A stretch of 64,000 bases of DNA from Flavobacteriales bacterium (GTDB lineage Bacteria; Bacteroidota; Bacteroidia; Flavobacteriales_D; CAJJDF01), in assembly GCA_018609055.1 (NCBI GenBank), contig JABAYJ010000008.1:124001-188000 (forward strand). Direction: 5' to 3'. The notes beneath the pieces are model-generated. The model had not been told where the DNA came from, made no database searches, and worked only from the letters and a program-made list of their open reading frames with translations. The translations under genes and the position numbers were made by a program. Below are positions 1 through 9,574 of the stretch, piece by piece. The number at the start of each line of letters is the position of its first letter. The first letter of the stretch is position 1.

Positions 1-1
1 T

Positions 2-586
2 TATTTAATACCAACTGCTGAAGTTCCAGTAACTAACATCTTTAGAGATGTAATAGTTAAAAAAGAAGATTTTCCGCAAAAATTAACTGCCTATACCCCT
101 TGTTTTAGAAGAGAAGCTGGTAGTTACGGTAAAGATGTGAGAGGACTTAATAGATTACACCAATTTGATAAAGTTGAGATTGTACAAGTTCAGCACCCTG
201 ATAAATCATATGAGGCTTTGGATGGTATGATTGAACACGTAAAAGGTTTACTAGAAAAACTAGAATTACCTTATAGAATTTTGAAATTATGCGGTGGTGA
301 CTTAGGTTTTACAGCAGCTATCACTTACGATTTTGAAGTTTACTCTATTGCTCAAGAAAGATGGCTAGAAGTAAGTTCTGTTTCTAATTTTGAAACATAC
401 CAAGCCAATAGACTAAAACTAAGATTTAAGAACGAAGAAGGTAAAACTCAACTTGCCCACACACTAAACGGAAGTGCTTTGGCGTTACCAAGAATAGTTG
501 CTGCTTTATTAGAAAATAATCAGACCGAAAATGGTATTGAAATCCCAAAAGTATTAGTTCCTTACACAAGATTTGAAACAATATAA
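2..586 (+). CDS. serS: Seryl-tRNA synthetase, C-terminal part (5' end outside window)
   Basis: Catalyses ATP-dependent charging of tRNA-Ser with serine in the cytoplasm. The frame is open from base 2 and starts inside the class II catalytic core: YLIPTAEVPVTN is the SerRS motif 2 lead-in. CFRREAGSYGKDVRGLNRLHQF, written here as two parts CFRREAGSYGKD and VRGLNRLHQF, follows around codons 35-55. The C-terminal motif 3 region reads NGSALALPRIVAALLENNQ, where the final arginine binds ATP. The gene lacks its N-terminal coiled-coil arm only because the window begins inside it. A lipoprotein gene follows after 13 nt, so the two may be cotranscribed. Identification is secure. Confidence 0.96.
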   Translation, partial: YLIPTAEVPVTNIFRDVIVKKEDFPQKLTAYTPCFRREAGSYGKDVRGLNRLHQFDKVEIVQVQHPDKSYEALDGMIEHVKGLLEKLELPYRILKLCGGDLGFTAAITYDFEVYSIAQERWLEVSSVSNFETYQANRLKLRFKNEEGKTQLAHTLNGSALALPRIVAALLENNQTENGIEIPKVLVPYTRFETI

Positions 587-599
587 AAACACCCTATTA

Positions 600-1151
600 A
601 TGAAACATATTCTACTACTTTTAAGTTTAGTTATTTTAGTATTTTCTTGTACTACCAAAACTGAAGAAAACTCAAAATACGCAGGCTATATATCTGATTT
701 AAAAAGATTTCAGGCAGAAGTGGACTCAGTAAAAGAAGAGTTTTCTAAAATAAATATTGATAGTGTTGTAGCAATAAGAAAATCTGCTGACACAAAATAT
801 GGTGCAGTCAAAAAAGTATACCAAACTGATAAAATTGACACTAAATACGAGAAAATAATGCTCCTTGTAAGAGGACAATTAGTGAAAAAATTAAGAACAG
901 TTGAATCTGATTTTATGAGACTTAATAACGATTATAGTTTAAGTAAAAAAAAGTACTTAGATCTTAAAGAAGATTTGATTAACGAATCATGGGATGATGA
1001 AAAGGCAAAAATTTATTTTAACGAAGAGCGAAATGCACAAATACTATTAAATGGAGAAATGTCTGGATTTATTTCTAATGTAAATTCATCAATGGAGCTT
1101 GCTCCTAAACTTAATTTTCAAATAGACTCGATAATAGCTGAGCATGAGTAA
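600..1151 (+). CDS. Putative lipoprotein of unknown function
   Basis: I do not recognise the family. The product is about 183 residues, starting at the ATG at 600. An in-frame ATG at 573 lies inside serS and would place extra residues before the signal peptide, so I reject it. MKHILLLLSLVILVFSC is a type II signal peptide with Cys as the lipidation site, predicting an envelope lipoprotein. The remainder is highly charged and probably helical, with many Lys, Glu and Asp residues. The stop overlaps the start of the TPR gene by 8 nt, which implies translational coupling and a shared envelope role. The function cannot be given from sequence alone. Confidence 0.8.
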   Translation: MKHILLLLSLVILVFSCTTKTEENSKYAGYISDLKRFQAEVDSVKEEFSKINIDSVVAIRKSADTKYGAVKKVYQTDKIDTKYEKIMLLVRGQLVKKLRTVESDFMRLNNDYSLSKKKYLDLKEDLINESWDDEKAKIYFNEERNAQILLNGEMSGFISNVNSSMELAPKLNFQIDSIIAEHE

Positions 1152-3048
1152 AAACTTTCAACATATAGTTTATACTTTTTGTATATCCATCCTATTTATG
1201 GTTGGATTTTCATCAGATGCATACTCTCAAAATACTGATTTACAAATGGCTCAGTATTACTACGAAAATGCTGATTTTGAAAAAGCTAAACTATATTACG
1301 AGAAAATATACAGTAGCAATCCTTCAACTAGTCTTTACACTGAATACTTAAATACTTTATTAGAACTAAAAGAATTTAAGGAGGCAGAAAAAATCACAAA
1401 AAAGAAAATAAAGGAGGAACGATTTGGATACTTTTTTAAAGTTAAACTTGGAGAGATTTACGAAAAAAAGGGAGAAACAGAAGAAGCGAATAAATACTAT
1501 GCTGAGTTAATTGAAGACCTTGATGAAAAATCAAATCCTAGTGAGTATTCTATGCTTTCTAATGAATTTGAAAGACTATTAAAATATGATTTAGCGATAG
1601 AGACTTTGGAGAAATGTCAATCGAATGTACCTAATGCAAATTATAGTATTGCAATCGCCAATCTTTATGGAATGAAAGGTGATTTCGAAAAAATGGTTGA
1701 TTCTTATCTTAATCAAATTGAAAAAAGACCTACTGACGTAAATAGAATAAAACAATATTTACCAAGATCAATAAATTTTCAAGAAGACACTGATATTGCT
1801 GACATGCTAAGGATTAAACTTCTTAAGAAAGTTCAAAAAAACCCTGAAAAAAATGGGTTTTACGATTTATTAATTTGGATGTTTCAACAAACTGGAGACT
1901 TTGAATCTGCATACATTCAAGTAAAAGCTTACGACAAAAGAACAAAAGCTAAAGGAGAGAAAATTTACAAGTTTGCCAAACTGTGTGCTTCCAATAAACA
2001 ATTTGATTTAGCTATTGAGTCTTACGAAACTGTTATTAAAAACGAAAATGAATTCAACTTTTTTTCAATAGCATCGAAACAAGAAATTCTTGATGTACTT
2101 AAAAACAAGATTTTTTCTAATGCGAGTTATACTTCTAATGATTTATTGAATTTAAAATCAAGATACCTTAAAACGATTTCTGGAATTCCAAATATTAGTG
2201 ATAGAGCTCCGTTAGTAGAAGGGTTAGCTTATTTAGAAGGTTTTTACATTCATGATATAGATACTGCAGAGATTTTATATCGTGACCTACTCACCTACCC
2301 TGGTATTTCTATAAAAAACAAAGCGCTTTATAAAATTAGCTTAGCAGATATACTAATGCTTAAAAATCAGGTTTGGGATGCTTCTCTTTTATATATGCAA
2401 GTTGAGAAACAGTTTAAGGAAGATGTGATAGGCTCAATGGCCAAATTCAAAAATGCTAAACTCTATTACTACACTGGGGATTTTGAATGGTCTCAAAACC
2501 AACTGGACGGATTGAAAGCTAGTACATCTAAACTAATATCTAATGATGCCATAGATTTATCTTTACTTATTACTGATAATTATAACATGGATACTACATT
2601 GATTAATATGCAACAATTTGCTCAAGCAGATTTACTTATTTTTCAGAATAAACTTGTTGAGGCAAATCAAAAATTAGATTCTATAACTAATAGAGCTCCT
2701 GACCATACTTTGGCTGATGAAATTTTGTATAAAAAATATGAGATAGCTTATAAAAAACAAGAGTTTAAAAAGGCTAAGAGTTTTCTTGAGAAAATAATAT
2801 CTACTTACCCAGAAGACATATTAGCTGACAATGCGATTTACAAACTTGCTGAGCTAGAGGAAAACCAATTGAATAATTCTAAAGCAGCTTTTGCATTATA
2901 CGAAAAGCTATTGTTCGATTATCCTGGAAGTCTATTTGTAGTTGAGGCAAGAAAGAGATACCGTAAGTATGCAGAAACACTTTCTCCGCAAGAGAAAACA
3001 TCTACAGGTATAAAGAAAGACGATACAAAAATCGACACAAGGTTTTAG
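1144..3048 (+). CDS. Secreted tetratricopeptide-repeat protein
   Basis: A 634-residue protein with an N-terminal signal peptide ending near the AYSQ at about residue 29, so probably periplasmic. Degenerate TPR units recur throughout: AQYYYENADFEKAKLYYEKI near residue 36, FDLAIESYETVIK near 280, and a canonical C-terminal pair including FKKAKSFLEKIISTYPED and AFALYEKLLFDYPGS near 545-600. TPRs act as scaffolds for protein contacts; the partner is unknown. The start overlaps the upstream lipoprotein stop, so the two are likely made together. A strong hairpin downstream ends the transcript. Its role may be in envelope or gliding/secretion machinery, but that is inference. Confidence 0.85.
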   Translation: MSKNFQHIVYTFCISILFMVGFSSDAYSQNTDLQMAQYYYENADFEKAKLYYEKIYSSNPSTSLYTEYLNTLLELKEFKEAEKITKKKIKEERFGYFFKVKLGEIYEKKGETEEANKYYAELIEDLDEKSNPSEYSMLSNEFERLLKYDLAIETLEKCQSNVPNANYSIAIANLYGMKGDFEKMVDSYLNQIEKRPTDVNRIKQYLPRSINFQEDTDIADMLRIKLLKKVQKNPEKNGFYDLLIWMFQQTGDFESAYIQVKAYDKRTKAKGEKIYKFAKLCASNKQFDLAIESYETVIKNENEFNFFSIASKQEILDVLKNKIFSNASYTSNDLLNLKSRYLKTISGIPNISDRAPLVEGLAYLEGFYIHDIDTAEILYRDLLTYPGISIKNKALYKISLADILMLKNQVWDASLLYMQVEKQFKEDVIGSMAKFKNAKLYYYTGDFEWSQNQLDGLKASTSKLISNDAIDLSLLITDNYNMDTTLINMQQFAQADLLIFQNKLVEANQKLDSITNRAPDHTLADEILYKKYEIAYKKQEFKKAKSFLEKIISTYPEDILADNAIYKLAELEENQLNNSKAAFALYEKLLFDYPGSLFVVEARKRYRKYAETLSPQEKTSTGIKKDDTKIDTRF

Positions 3049-3147
3049 TTCTATTTTATTAGAACAACACTAATTACCTTCATAATTATCGAAGTTAATT
3101 CTGAGCTTAACTATAAGCAACCAAAATTTCACAAAAATTTAGACATA

Positions 3148-3179
3148 AAAAAAGCCTCAAGTTTCCTTGAGGCTTTTTT
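3148..3179. terminator. Bidirectional intrinsic terminator
   Basis: A perfect 14-bp stem (AAAAAAGCCTCAAG / CTTGAGGCTTTTTT) closes a 4-nt TTTC loop and carries a T run on each strand. It lies between the convergent TPR gene and mscL and can terminate both transcripts. Confidence 0.9.
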
Positions 3180-3202
3180 ATATTAATTTCTTTAAAAGAA
3201 AA

Positions 3203-3622
3203 TTAGTTCTTTCTTAACAAGTCTCTAATTTCTCCTAATAAATCTTCTTGAGAAGGTCCTGCTGGTGCCGCTTCTGGCTCAGCTTTCTTCATCTTGTTAT
3301 ATCCTTTAATCATCATGAACATTACAAGACCTACAATAATTAAGTTGATGATTGTATTTATCCATTCACCCCACATAATTGCGTTTTCTGCAACTGCTTC
3401 AGTAATTACAGTATCACCATTCTTAACTTCTGCAACTGCTTCAGTTAAAGTTATTTTTAAATCAGAGAAATCAGTTCCTCCAGCAAAATGACCAACGATT
3501 GGCATTACAATAAGATTTACAAATCCTTTTACAACAGTTCCAATAGCTCCTGCCATTATTACTGCTACAGTAAATTCTATAACGTTTCCGCCCATGATAA
3601 AGGCTTTAAATTCTTTCAACAT
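3203..3622 (-). CDS. mscL: Large-conductance mechanosensitive channel MscL
   Basis: A homopentameric inner-membrane channel that opens under membrane tension to release solutes during hypo-osmotic shock. At 139 residues it is normal length. The N-terminal helix and first membrane segment show the family pattern: FKAFIMGGNVIEFTVAVI, then a Gly/Ala-rich pore helix near residues 20-45. The second membrane segment is near residues 83-107 (INTIINLIIVGLVMFMMI). The C-terminal cytoplasmic helix carries EEDLL-like acidic residues (QEDLLGEIRDLL). The periplasmic loop between them is longer than in E. coli and rich in Val, Ala and Glu. The gene appears monocistronic and is converged on by the TPR gene. 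Confidence 0.96.
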   Translation of the reverse strand: MLKEFKAFIMGGNVIEFTVAVIMAGAIGTVVKGFVNLIVMPIVGHFAGGTDFSDLKITLTEAVAEVKNGDTVITEAVAENAIMWGEWINTIINLIIVGLVMFMMIKGYNKMKKAEPEAAPAGPSQEDLLGEIRDLLRKN

Positions 3623-3683
3623 AATTTATAGTTTTTTGTTAGTTAAGCTCAAGTATAGATTAAAATATCAAGTAATCTGTTAT

Positions 3684-4646
3684 TTATTTGTTACAAAATA
3701 TTGTGTCATTGTACGGGCTGTAACCCGCCCACAGACCTAAACCACCATTAGAAATATTAGAAAAAACATTAGTTGGTGTTGCAAATGGACTTCCAGTAGA
3801 TATTATTTGTTCCTCCGCCCCATCAATAAAATCATACACTGATTTATCTATGTTACAGAACTTTACAACAACAGTATCTCCATCTTTATATAAGCTTCTT
3901 TCAGGTCCACTATCATCAGGATTACCATTTGTTGATGGTCTATTATAACCAAACTCAAAAGTGGTTCCATTCACAAATTCATCATCAAAAACAGAATTAG
4001 TTGGTGGCAAAAAACTATTATCTTTTACTTGTCCTTTTAATGGACCACTTTTATAAGTATTTATTCTCCTAGCAAACCATCTATAGTAGTTGATATCATT
4101 AGCAGGCTCAGTTAAATTAGCATATATAAACCCTAATGAATCTCTATTGCCATAGACTTCAAACCAAGTAGAGTCAAGTGGCACAGGATTCAATATAGTA
4201 GTAGAGCTTTCGTACACTTCTCCTTTCCAAGTTATAGCAATAGTATAGGTTTTACCCACCTCTCCTACTCTAGTTAAATCAGTAAAACCACAAATATTAT
4301 AAGCTCCAAGTACTTGTCTTGGAATTCCCAATGCAATACTAAGCTGGTCTTTTTGAGGCTCAGTAAGTGTTCCAGAACACAGTCTTGTCATTTGAGTTGT
4401 GGTAACACCATCAGAAAGAGTAATTGTTGCCTCCGAAACATAAGAATTTGCAACCGACTCAACATCTGTTGGATCAAAATAAGGAGAGGTTTTACTAAGC
4501 ACGACATAAGGAAACGCTCCAGTTTCTACCACACCTTCAACTACAAGTTTTTCCTCTGGTCTTGGTAAATCAACATCAATCTCTTTTTCGCAAGAAAAAA
4601 GAAGTGAACTGATAAAAACCATTAATATGTAATGAGTTACTTTCAT
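3684..4646 (-). CDS. DUF4249 outer-membrane lipoprotein, TonB-receptor partner
   Basis: A 320-residue protein starting with a type II signal peptide (ILMVFISSLLFSC; lipidated Cys near residue 19). The following residues, EKEIDVDLPRPEEKLVVEGVV, shown only in part here, are the typical start of DUF4249 proteins. Family members are Bacteroidota lipoproteins encoded directly after a TonB-dependent receptor and are thought to sit over it in the outer membrane, as SusD does. Here the start lies 2 nt after the stop of such a receptor, so the pair forms one operon. The substrate is unknown; nothing nearby suggests polysaccharide use. No missing segments were seen. Confidence 0.88.
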   Translation of the reverse strand: MKVTHYILMVFISSLLFSCEKEIDVDLPRPEEKLVVEGVVETGAFPYVVLSKTSPYFDPTDVESVANSYVSEATITLSDGVTTTQMTRLCSGTLTEPQKDQLSIALGIPRQVLGAYNICGFTDLTRVGEVGKTYTIAITWKGEVYESSTTILNPVPLDSTWFEVYGNRDSLGFIYANLTEPANDINYYRWFARRINTYKSGPLKGQVKDNSFLPPTNSVFDDEFVNGTTFEFGYNRPSTNGNPDDSGPERSLYKDGDTVVVKFCNIDKSVYDFIDGAEEQIISTGSPFATPTNVFSNISNGGLGLWAGYSPYNDTIFCNK

Positions 4647-4648
4647 AA

Positions 4649-7048
4649 TTAAAAACTAAAATTCCAAGTTACTGAAGGTAAAACAGGAAATAATGATACT
4701 TGAATAGCAGCAACATCAAGTGTTCCTTGTGTTAGATTACCAGTATTATCAAAGTAAATAAAGTAAGGGTTCTTTCTGTTGTAAAGATTAAAAACAGAGA
4801 AATTCCAATTACTAGTAAATTTCTTTGGCACTTGCTCCATTTCTCCAGTCTCAATATTTTTAAACTCTTTGTACTTTTTACCATACCAAGTTGCCGAAAT
4901 ATCCGCTCTGTGATATGGTGCCATTCGGTAACTATTTCTATCAGCATACTCAACAAGCAACTCACCTTCTACAAAATACTTTGATGCAGGAAGTGTTATG
5001 GAATTACCTGTTGCATAAACAAATACTGCTCCAAAAACCCATCTTTCATTCAGTCTATAAGCTCCTGTTATGGATAAATCATGTCTCCTATCAAACTTAG
5101 CTGGATACTTATTCCCGTTATTCAACTCATCAAACTGACGGAAAGTTTTAGACCAAGTATACCCAATCCATCCTGTCAATTTTCCTTTATTTTTTTTAAT
5201 AAAAAGCTCTGCTCCATAAGAGTACCCATCTCCAAAAGTTACTTGATTATCAATGTTATCATTAACTCCATCACTAGGATCAGCTCCATCTTTAAACGCT
5301 ATTAAATTCTGTAAATCTTTGTAGTAAACCTCCACTGAAGTCTCGAACATATTGTTTTTAAAGTTTCTGAAATAACCCATATTAAACTGTATAGCTTGTT
5401 GAGGCTTAATAACATCAGTTGAAGGAATCCATAAATCAGTTGGTAAAGAGTTCCCTCCTACCGAAACCAAATGCATGTATTGATAATTAAGAGTTGACCC
5501 AAATTTAAATGAAGAATTTTCATCTAAAATAAGACGACCTGTTACCCTAGGTTCTGGTCTTACATAAGTCTTAAGAGCTTTCTTACCAGTGTATTCAATA
5601 GTTTCAATGATGTTGTCATTGTTATCCTTAATGTAGCGTGTAAATGGACCAATATGCTGAAAGCTAGATAATCTAAACCCAATATTCATTTTAAGTAGTG
5701 ATGTTAATTCCACATCATCTAAAAAATAAAGCGCTCCTTCATTGGCATAAAGTCTTACTGCTCCTCCCAAATCAAATTCAGTATCACCCTGAGTGGCAGT
5801 AACATTATTTGGGATAAAAGTGTGATATGTATAGTTTGCACCAAACTTAATTGTGTGTTTTGGATTGGGATAATAACTAAAATCTGCTTTTAAATTCCAA
5901 TCTCTTATTCCGGAATACAAACCAAAGCTAAAATCTTCTTGCCTACCCTCAAATTGAAAATCATAAGAACTATAAATTGCCGTAGTATTCAAAAATAATT
6001 TATCAGAAAATAAATGATTCCATCTTAATGCAGCAGTCGCATTTCCCCAAGGAATATTAACTGTAAAGCCTGATTCTGCTTGAACATAAGTAAATACATC
6101 TTTACCAAAATAACCACTCAAATAAAGTCTGTCCTTATCCGATATTTCGTAATTTAACTTGGCATTAAAATCATAAAAATAATACCCAGATCCTTTCACG
6201 GGCGAATCATCTTTAATAAAAGGTTGCGCTAATTCAGATATGTAAGTTCTTCTTCCTGATACTATAAATGAACTTTTGTTTTTTTGAATTGGTCCTTGAA
6301 GTGTTAATCTTGAAGCAATTACTCCAATCCCTCCATCTGCTTGAAATTTCTTGGCATTACCATCTTTCATAGAAATATCCAAAACTGAAGATAATCTTCC
6401 TCCATAATTAGCTGGCATTCCTCCTTTTACCAAATTCACATTCTTAATTGCATCTGCATTAAAAACAGAAAAGAAACCAAACAAGTGAGCAGCATTATAA
6501 ACTACTGCTTCATCAAGCATTATTAAATTTTGATCGGGCCCTCCTCCTCTTACATAAAAACCTGTGTTTCCTTCACCAGACGACTGAACTCCTGGCAATA
6601 ACTGAATAGATTTAAGAATATCAACTTCTCCCATAAAAGCAGGCAAAGTTTTTAGTTGTTCTACATCCAATTCCACTTTACTCATGTCAGTATCACGAGT
6701 GTTTCCATCTTCGTTTTCTCCTTCAATAGTTACGATTGGGATAAATACATCTGTAGGGACTAATTCAATGTTAAGTTTCTGACTTTCATTAATTTCAATT
6801 TTTTTAACCACTTCTCTGTATCCTACAAAAGAAACTTTAACAGTATAATTTCCATTAGGAATTGTTAAGCTATAAAACCCATAAAGGTTTGATGAAATAC
6901 CTTGTTTTAATTTCTCAACAAAAACACTTGCTCCAATAAGTAATTCGCCAGTTTCAGAGTCTTTTATGCTTCCGCTTAACGTACTGTTTTGCAAAAAGCT
7001 AACAAACGAAATGAGAACAAAGAAAAAAGTTAATTTTAGTTTTAACAT
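4649..7048 (-). CDS. TonB-dependent outer-membrane receptor
   Basis: A 799-residue receptor for active import across the outer membrane, powered by TonB/ExbBD. After the signal peptide comes a carboxypeptidase-regulatory-like beta sandwich (about residues 23-110; STLSGSIKDSETGELLIGAS). The plug domain follows (about 125-235), with the typical GFYVRGGGPDQNLIMLDEA segment and GRLSSVLDI. The remainder is a beta-barrel of about 550 residues, ending in the aromatic strand VTWNFSF. The gene lies just upstream of the DUF4249 lipoprotein with a 2-nt gap. The transported ligand cannot be read from the sequence. No Fur-type or other operator was evident. Confidence 0.93.
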   Translation of the reverse strand: MLKLKLTFFFVLISFVSFLQNSTLSGSIKDSETGELLIGASVFVEKLKQGISSNLYGFYSLTIPNGNYTVKVSFVGYREVVKKIEINESQKLNIELVPTDVFIPIVTIEGENEDGNTRDTDMSKVELDVEQLKTLPAFMGEVDILKSIQLLPGVQSSGEGNTGFYVRGGGPDQNLIMLDEAVVYNAAHLFGFFSVFNADAIKNVNLVKGGMPANYGGRLSSVLDISMKDGNAKKFQADGGIGVIASRLTLQGPIQKNKSSFIVSGRRTYISELAQPFIKDDSPVKGSGYYFYDFNAKLNYEISDKDRLYLSGYFGKDVFTYVQAESGFTVNIPWGNATAALRWNHLFSDKLFLNTTAIYSSYDFQFEGRQEDFSFGLYSGIRDWNLKADFSYYPNPKHTIKFGANYTYHTFIPNNVTATQGDTEFDLGGAVRLYANEGALYFLDDVELTSLLKMNIGFRLSSFQHIGPFTRYIKDNNDNIIETIEYTGKKALKTYVRPEPRVTGRLILDENSSFKFGSTLNYQYMHLVSVGGNSLPTDLWIPSTDVIKPQQAIQFNMGYFRNFKNNMFETSVEVYYKDLQNLIAFKDGADPSDGVNDNIDNQVTFGDGYSYGAELFIKKNKGKLTGWIGYTWSKTFRQFDELNNGNKYPAKFDRRHDLSITGAYRLNERWVFGAVFVYATGNSITLPASKYFVEGELLVEYADRNSYRMAPYHRADISATWYGKKYKEFKNIETGEMEQVPKKFTSNWNFSVFNLYNRKNPYFIYFDNTGNLTQGTLDVAAIQVSLFPVLPSVTWNFSF

Positions 7049-7086
7049 ATTGGGATTACCCTTTTAGTATTGAAAAGTAAATGTAT

Positions 7087-7134
7087 AAAAAAAGGAGCCG
7101 ATTTGCTTACAAAAGGGCTCCTTTAACATTTATC
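7087..7134 (-). terminator. Intrinsic terminator of glnN
   Basis: On the minus strand a 9-bp stem AAAGGAGCC / GGCTCCTTT (loop of about 26 nt) runs into a T7 tract directly after the glnN stop. It separates glnN from the TonB receptor operon downstream. Confidence 0.8.
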
Positions 7135-7142
7135 AATCCAAC

Positions 7143-9329
7143 TTATTTAGTAAACAATAGTTCTCTGAATTTTGGCATAGGCCACAATTCATCATCAACT
7201 AATATCTCTAGTTTGTTTAGGTGATAAGCTATATCATCAAAATGAACTTTAACTGTATCACAATACGCTACAGCTTTCTTGAAAGGATCTTCAATCTTAT
7301 TAGCCTTCTTTCTCATAGCCAACATCTTCTCAAGCTTTTTCTTTAATTGAGTTAAATGGATACACAATTCTTCTAGTAAACTTAATTGTGTGTAAGCCAT
7401 TGCTTTAAACTCCTTATCACCATAAATATCCTTAATTCCTTCGATGTTTTTCATCAATAAATTTTGATACTTTACAGCAGCAGGAATAATATGGTTTTGT
7501 GCTAAATCTCCTAGCATTCTTCCTTCAATTTGAATCTGTAATTGGTACATTTCCAATTGAATTTCTTGTCTCGCATGGTATTCAACTTCTGTGAATATTC
7601 CCATGTCTCTGAACAAGTCCACATACTTTTTATCAGATACTTTGTTTACAGCTCTTGGAGTATCTTTCATGTTAGATAAACCTCTCTTTTCAGCTTCTTT
7701 TACCCATTCGTCTCCATATCCATTTCCTTCGAATCTAATTTTCTTAGAATCTTTAATCATTTGCTGAAGCTCTTTCAAAATAGCCATATCTTTCTTCTCT
7801 CCCTTTTTTATCTTAGAGTCAACAGATTTTTTAAACTCTTGTAATTGCTTAGCAATAATTGTATTAAGAGCAATCATTGGAGTAGCACAGTTTGCTGTAG
7901 AACCTACTGCTCTAAACTCAAATTTGTTTCCTGTAAATGCAAAAGGCGAAGTTCTGTTTCTATCTGTATTGTCCAACATCAACTCAGGAATCTTTCCTAT
8001 GTTCAGTTTTAAAGCTGTTTTCTCATCTGGAGTCATTGTTCCAGACTTCACGTTTTTCTCTAAGTCATCAAGCATTTTAGTCAATTGCTCTCCAATAAAA
8101 ATAGAGATAATTGCTGGTGGTGCTTCGTGTCCACCTAATCTGTGATCGTTACTTGCAGTAGCAATACTTGATCTAAGGATGTCCGAATAGTCGTGAATCG
8201 CTTTAATTGTGTTCACAAAGAAAGTCAAGAAACGAATGTTCTCTTTAGGGTTTTTACCCGGTTGTAATAAGTTAACTCCAGTGTTAGTAGATAAAGACCA
8301 GTTGTTGTGCTTTCCAGAACCGTTAAGATCTGCAAATGGTTTTTCGTGAAGTAACACTCTAAAATTATGGTCTTCAGCTACTTTTTCCATCACATCCATT
8401 AATAGCAAGTTATGATCTACAGCTAAGTTAGTTTCTTCAAAGATTGGAGCACACTCAAATTGATTTGGTGCAACCTCATTGTGACGTGTCTTTACAGGTA
8501 TTCCTAATCTCAAAGATTGCTTTTCGAAATCTCTCATGAAAGAAGTAACTCTTTCAGATATTGTTCCAAAATAATGATCGTCTAATTGTTGTCCCTTTGC
8601 TGGCTTGTGACCAAACAAAGCTCTACCAGTCATCATAATATCTGGACGTGCATTGTACAATGCCGAATCAATTAAAAAATACTCTTGCTCCCAACCTAAA
8701 GTTGCTTGCACTCTATTTACGTTTTTATCAAAATACTGGCAAACAGCTGTTGCTGCATCATCTACTGTAGTTAAAGCTTTTAGCAAAGGCATTTTATTAT
8801 CCAAAGCTTCACCTGTGTAAGCAATAAATATAGTAGGAATACATAATGTAGTTCCCATAATAAATGCAGGTGACGAAGGGTCCCATGCAGTATAACCTCT
8901 TGCTTCAAATGTATTTCTTATTCCTCCGTTTGGAAAACTAGAAGCATCTGGCTCTTGTTGTACCAATAATTCTCCTCTAAATTTTTCTATTGCTCCATTT
9001 TCTGATGTCTCAAAAAATGCATCATGCTTTTCGGCAGTAGAACCAGTTAATGGTTGAAACCAGTGAGTATAATGTGTTACTCCTCTTTTTACAGCCCATT
9101 CTTTCATTGCATTAGCAACTTGATTGGCAACACTTCTGTCTATTCTTGTTCCGTCATTGATTGACTTCTGAACACTTTTAAAAACTTCACCCGATACGTG
9201 ATCGGCCATTTTTGAATCTGTAAATACATCCTTTGCAAAAATCTCAGAGATTTTTTCAGTGGTGATTTTCATTTTTTTAGCCTTTCTACTATTAATAGTT
9301 TCTAGTGCTTTAAATCTTCTTTGAGACAT
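7143..9329 (-). CDS. glnN: Type III glutamine synthetase
   Basis: Makes glutamine from glutamate, ammonia and ATP, the main ammonium assimilation step. The 728-residue length is diagnostic of GSIII, whereas GSI and GSII are about 470 and 370. GSIII-type active-site segments are clear: NEVAPNQFECAPIFEETN near residue 282, FADLNGSGKHNNWSLST near 330, and a basic NRTSPFAFTGNKFEFRAVGS stretch near 462. A long C-terminal helical region (about 560-728) is typical of this class. A consensus promoter and a palindrome lie upstream and a terminator downstream, so the gene is its own unit, probably nitrogen-regulated. No glnB or amtB gene is nearby. Confidence 0.96.
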   Translation of the reverse strand: MSQRRFKALETINSRKAKKMKITTEKISEIFAKDVFTDSKMADHVSGEVFKSVQKSINDGTRIDRSVANQVANAMKEWAVKRGVTHYTHWFQPLTGSTAEKHDAFFETSENGAIEKFRGELLVQQEPDASSFPNGGIRNTFEARGYTAWDPSSPAFIMGTTLCIPTIFIAYTGEALDNKMPLLKALTTVDDAATAVCQYFDKNVNRVQATLGWEQEYFLIDSALYNARPDIMMTGRALFGHKPAKGQQLDDHYFGTISERVTSFMRDFEKQSLRLGIPVKTRHNEVAPNQFECAPIFEETNLAVDHNLLLMDVMEKVAEDHNFRVLLHEKPFADLNGSGKHNNWSLSTNTGVNLLQPGKNPKENIRFLTFFVNTIKAIHDYSDILRSSIATASNDHRLGGHEAPPAIISIFIGEQLTKMLDDLEKNVKSGTMTPDEKTALKLNIGKIPELMLDNTDRNRTSPFAFTGNKFEFRAVGSTANCATPMIALNTIIAKQLQEFKKSVDSKIKKGEKKDMAILKELQQMIKDSKKIRFEGNGYGDEWVKEAEKRGLSNMKDTPRAVNKVSDKKYVDLFRDMGIFTEVEYHARQEIQLEMYQLQIQIEGRMLGDLAQNHIIPAAVKYQNLLMKNIEGIKDIYGDKEFKAMAYTQLSLLEELCIHLTQLKKKLEKMLAMRKKANKIEDPFKKAVAYCDTVKVHFDDIAYHLNKLEILVDDELWPMPKFRELLFTK

Positions 9330-9356
9330 TATATGAGGTTTTAATTAAATAATAAA

Positions 9357-9385
9357 CAAATGTATTTAATATTTAGGGGGGGCAA
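9357..9385 (-). promoter_or_regulatory. Bacteroidota-type promoter of glnN
   Basis: On the minus strand, TTG (9385-9383), an 18-nt spacer and TACATTTG (9364-9357) match the sigma-ABfr consensus TTG-N17-23-TAnnTTTG exactly. The expected start of transcription is about 20 nt before the ATG. The spacer contains a run of seven Cs. Confidence 0.7.
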
Positions 9386-9389
9386 CACA

Positions 9390-9405
9390 AAAAAACATGT
9401 TTTTT
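9390..9405. promoter_or_regulatory. 16-bp perfect palindrome upstream of glnN promoter
   Basis: AAAAAACATGTTTTTT is a perfect palindrome centred about 12 nt upstream of the -33 element of glnN. This is a common position for an activator site. That it is an operator is inference; poly(A/T) flanks make chance palindromes more likely. Confidence 0.35.
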
Positions 9406-9574
9406 ATCAACAGACCCCTAATTTTATAAACCAATTTAACTGAAAATTGAAAACTGAACATAATTACTGTTAAATTATTAAGATATACCGTTACAAAAGT
9501 CAAACGTGCCATTAAATAATTAGTCACCTGAAAATCAAAAGATAGTGCATATAATTGAGTAATCATTAAATAAC

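Noticed and set aside
9366..9566. 66-codon minus-strand frame in the gap upstream of glnN
   Set aside because: It lies across the glnN promoter and has no recognisable features; composition matches non-coding DNA.
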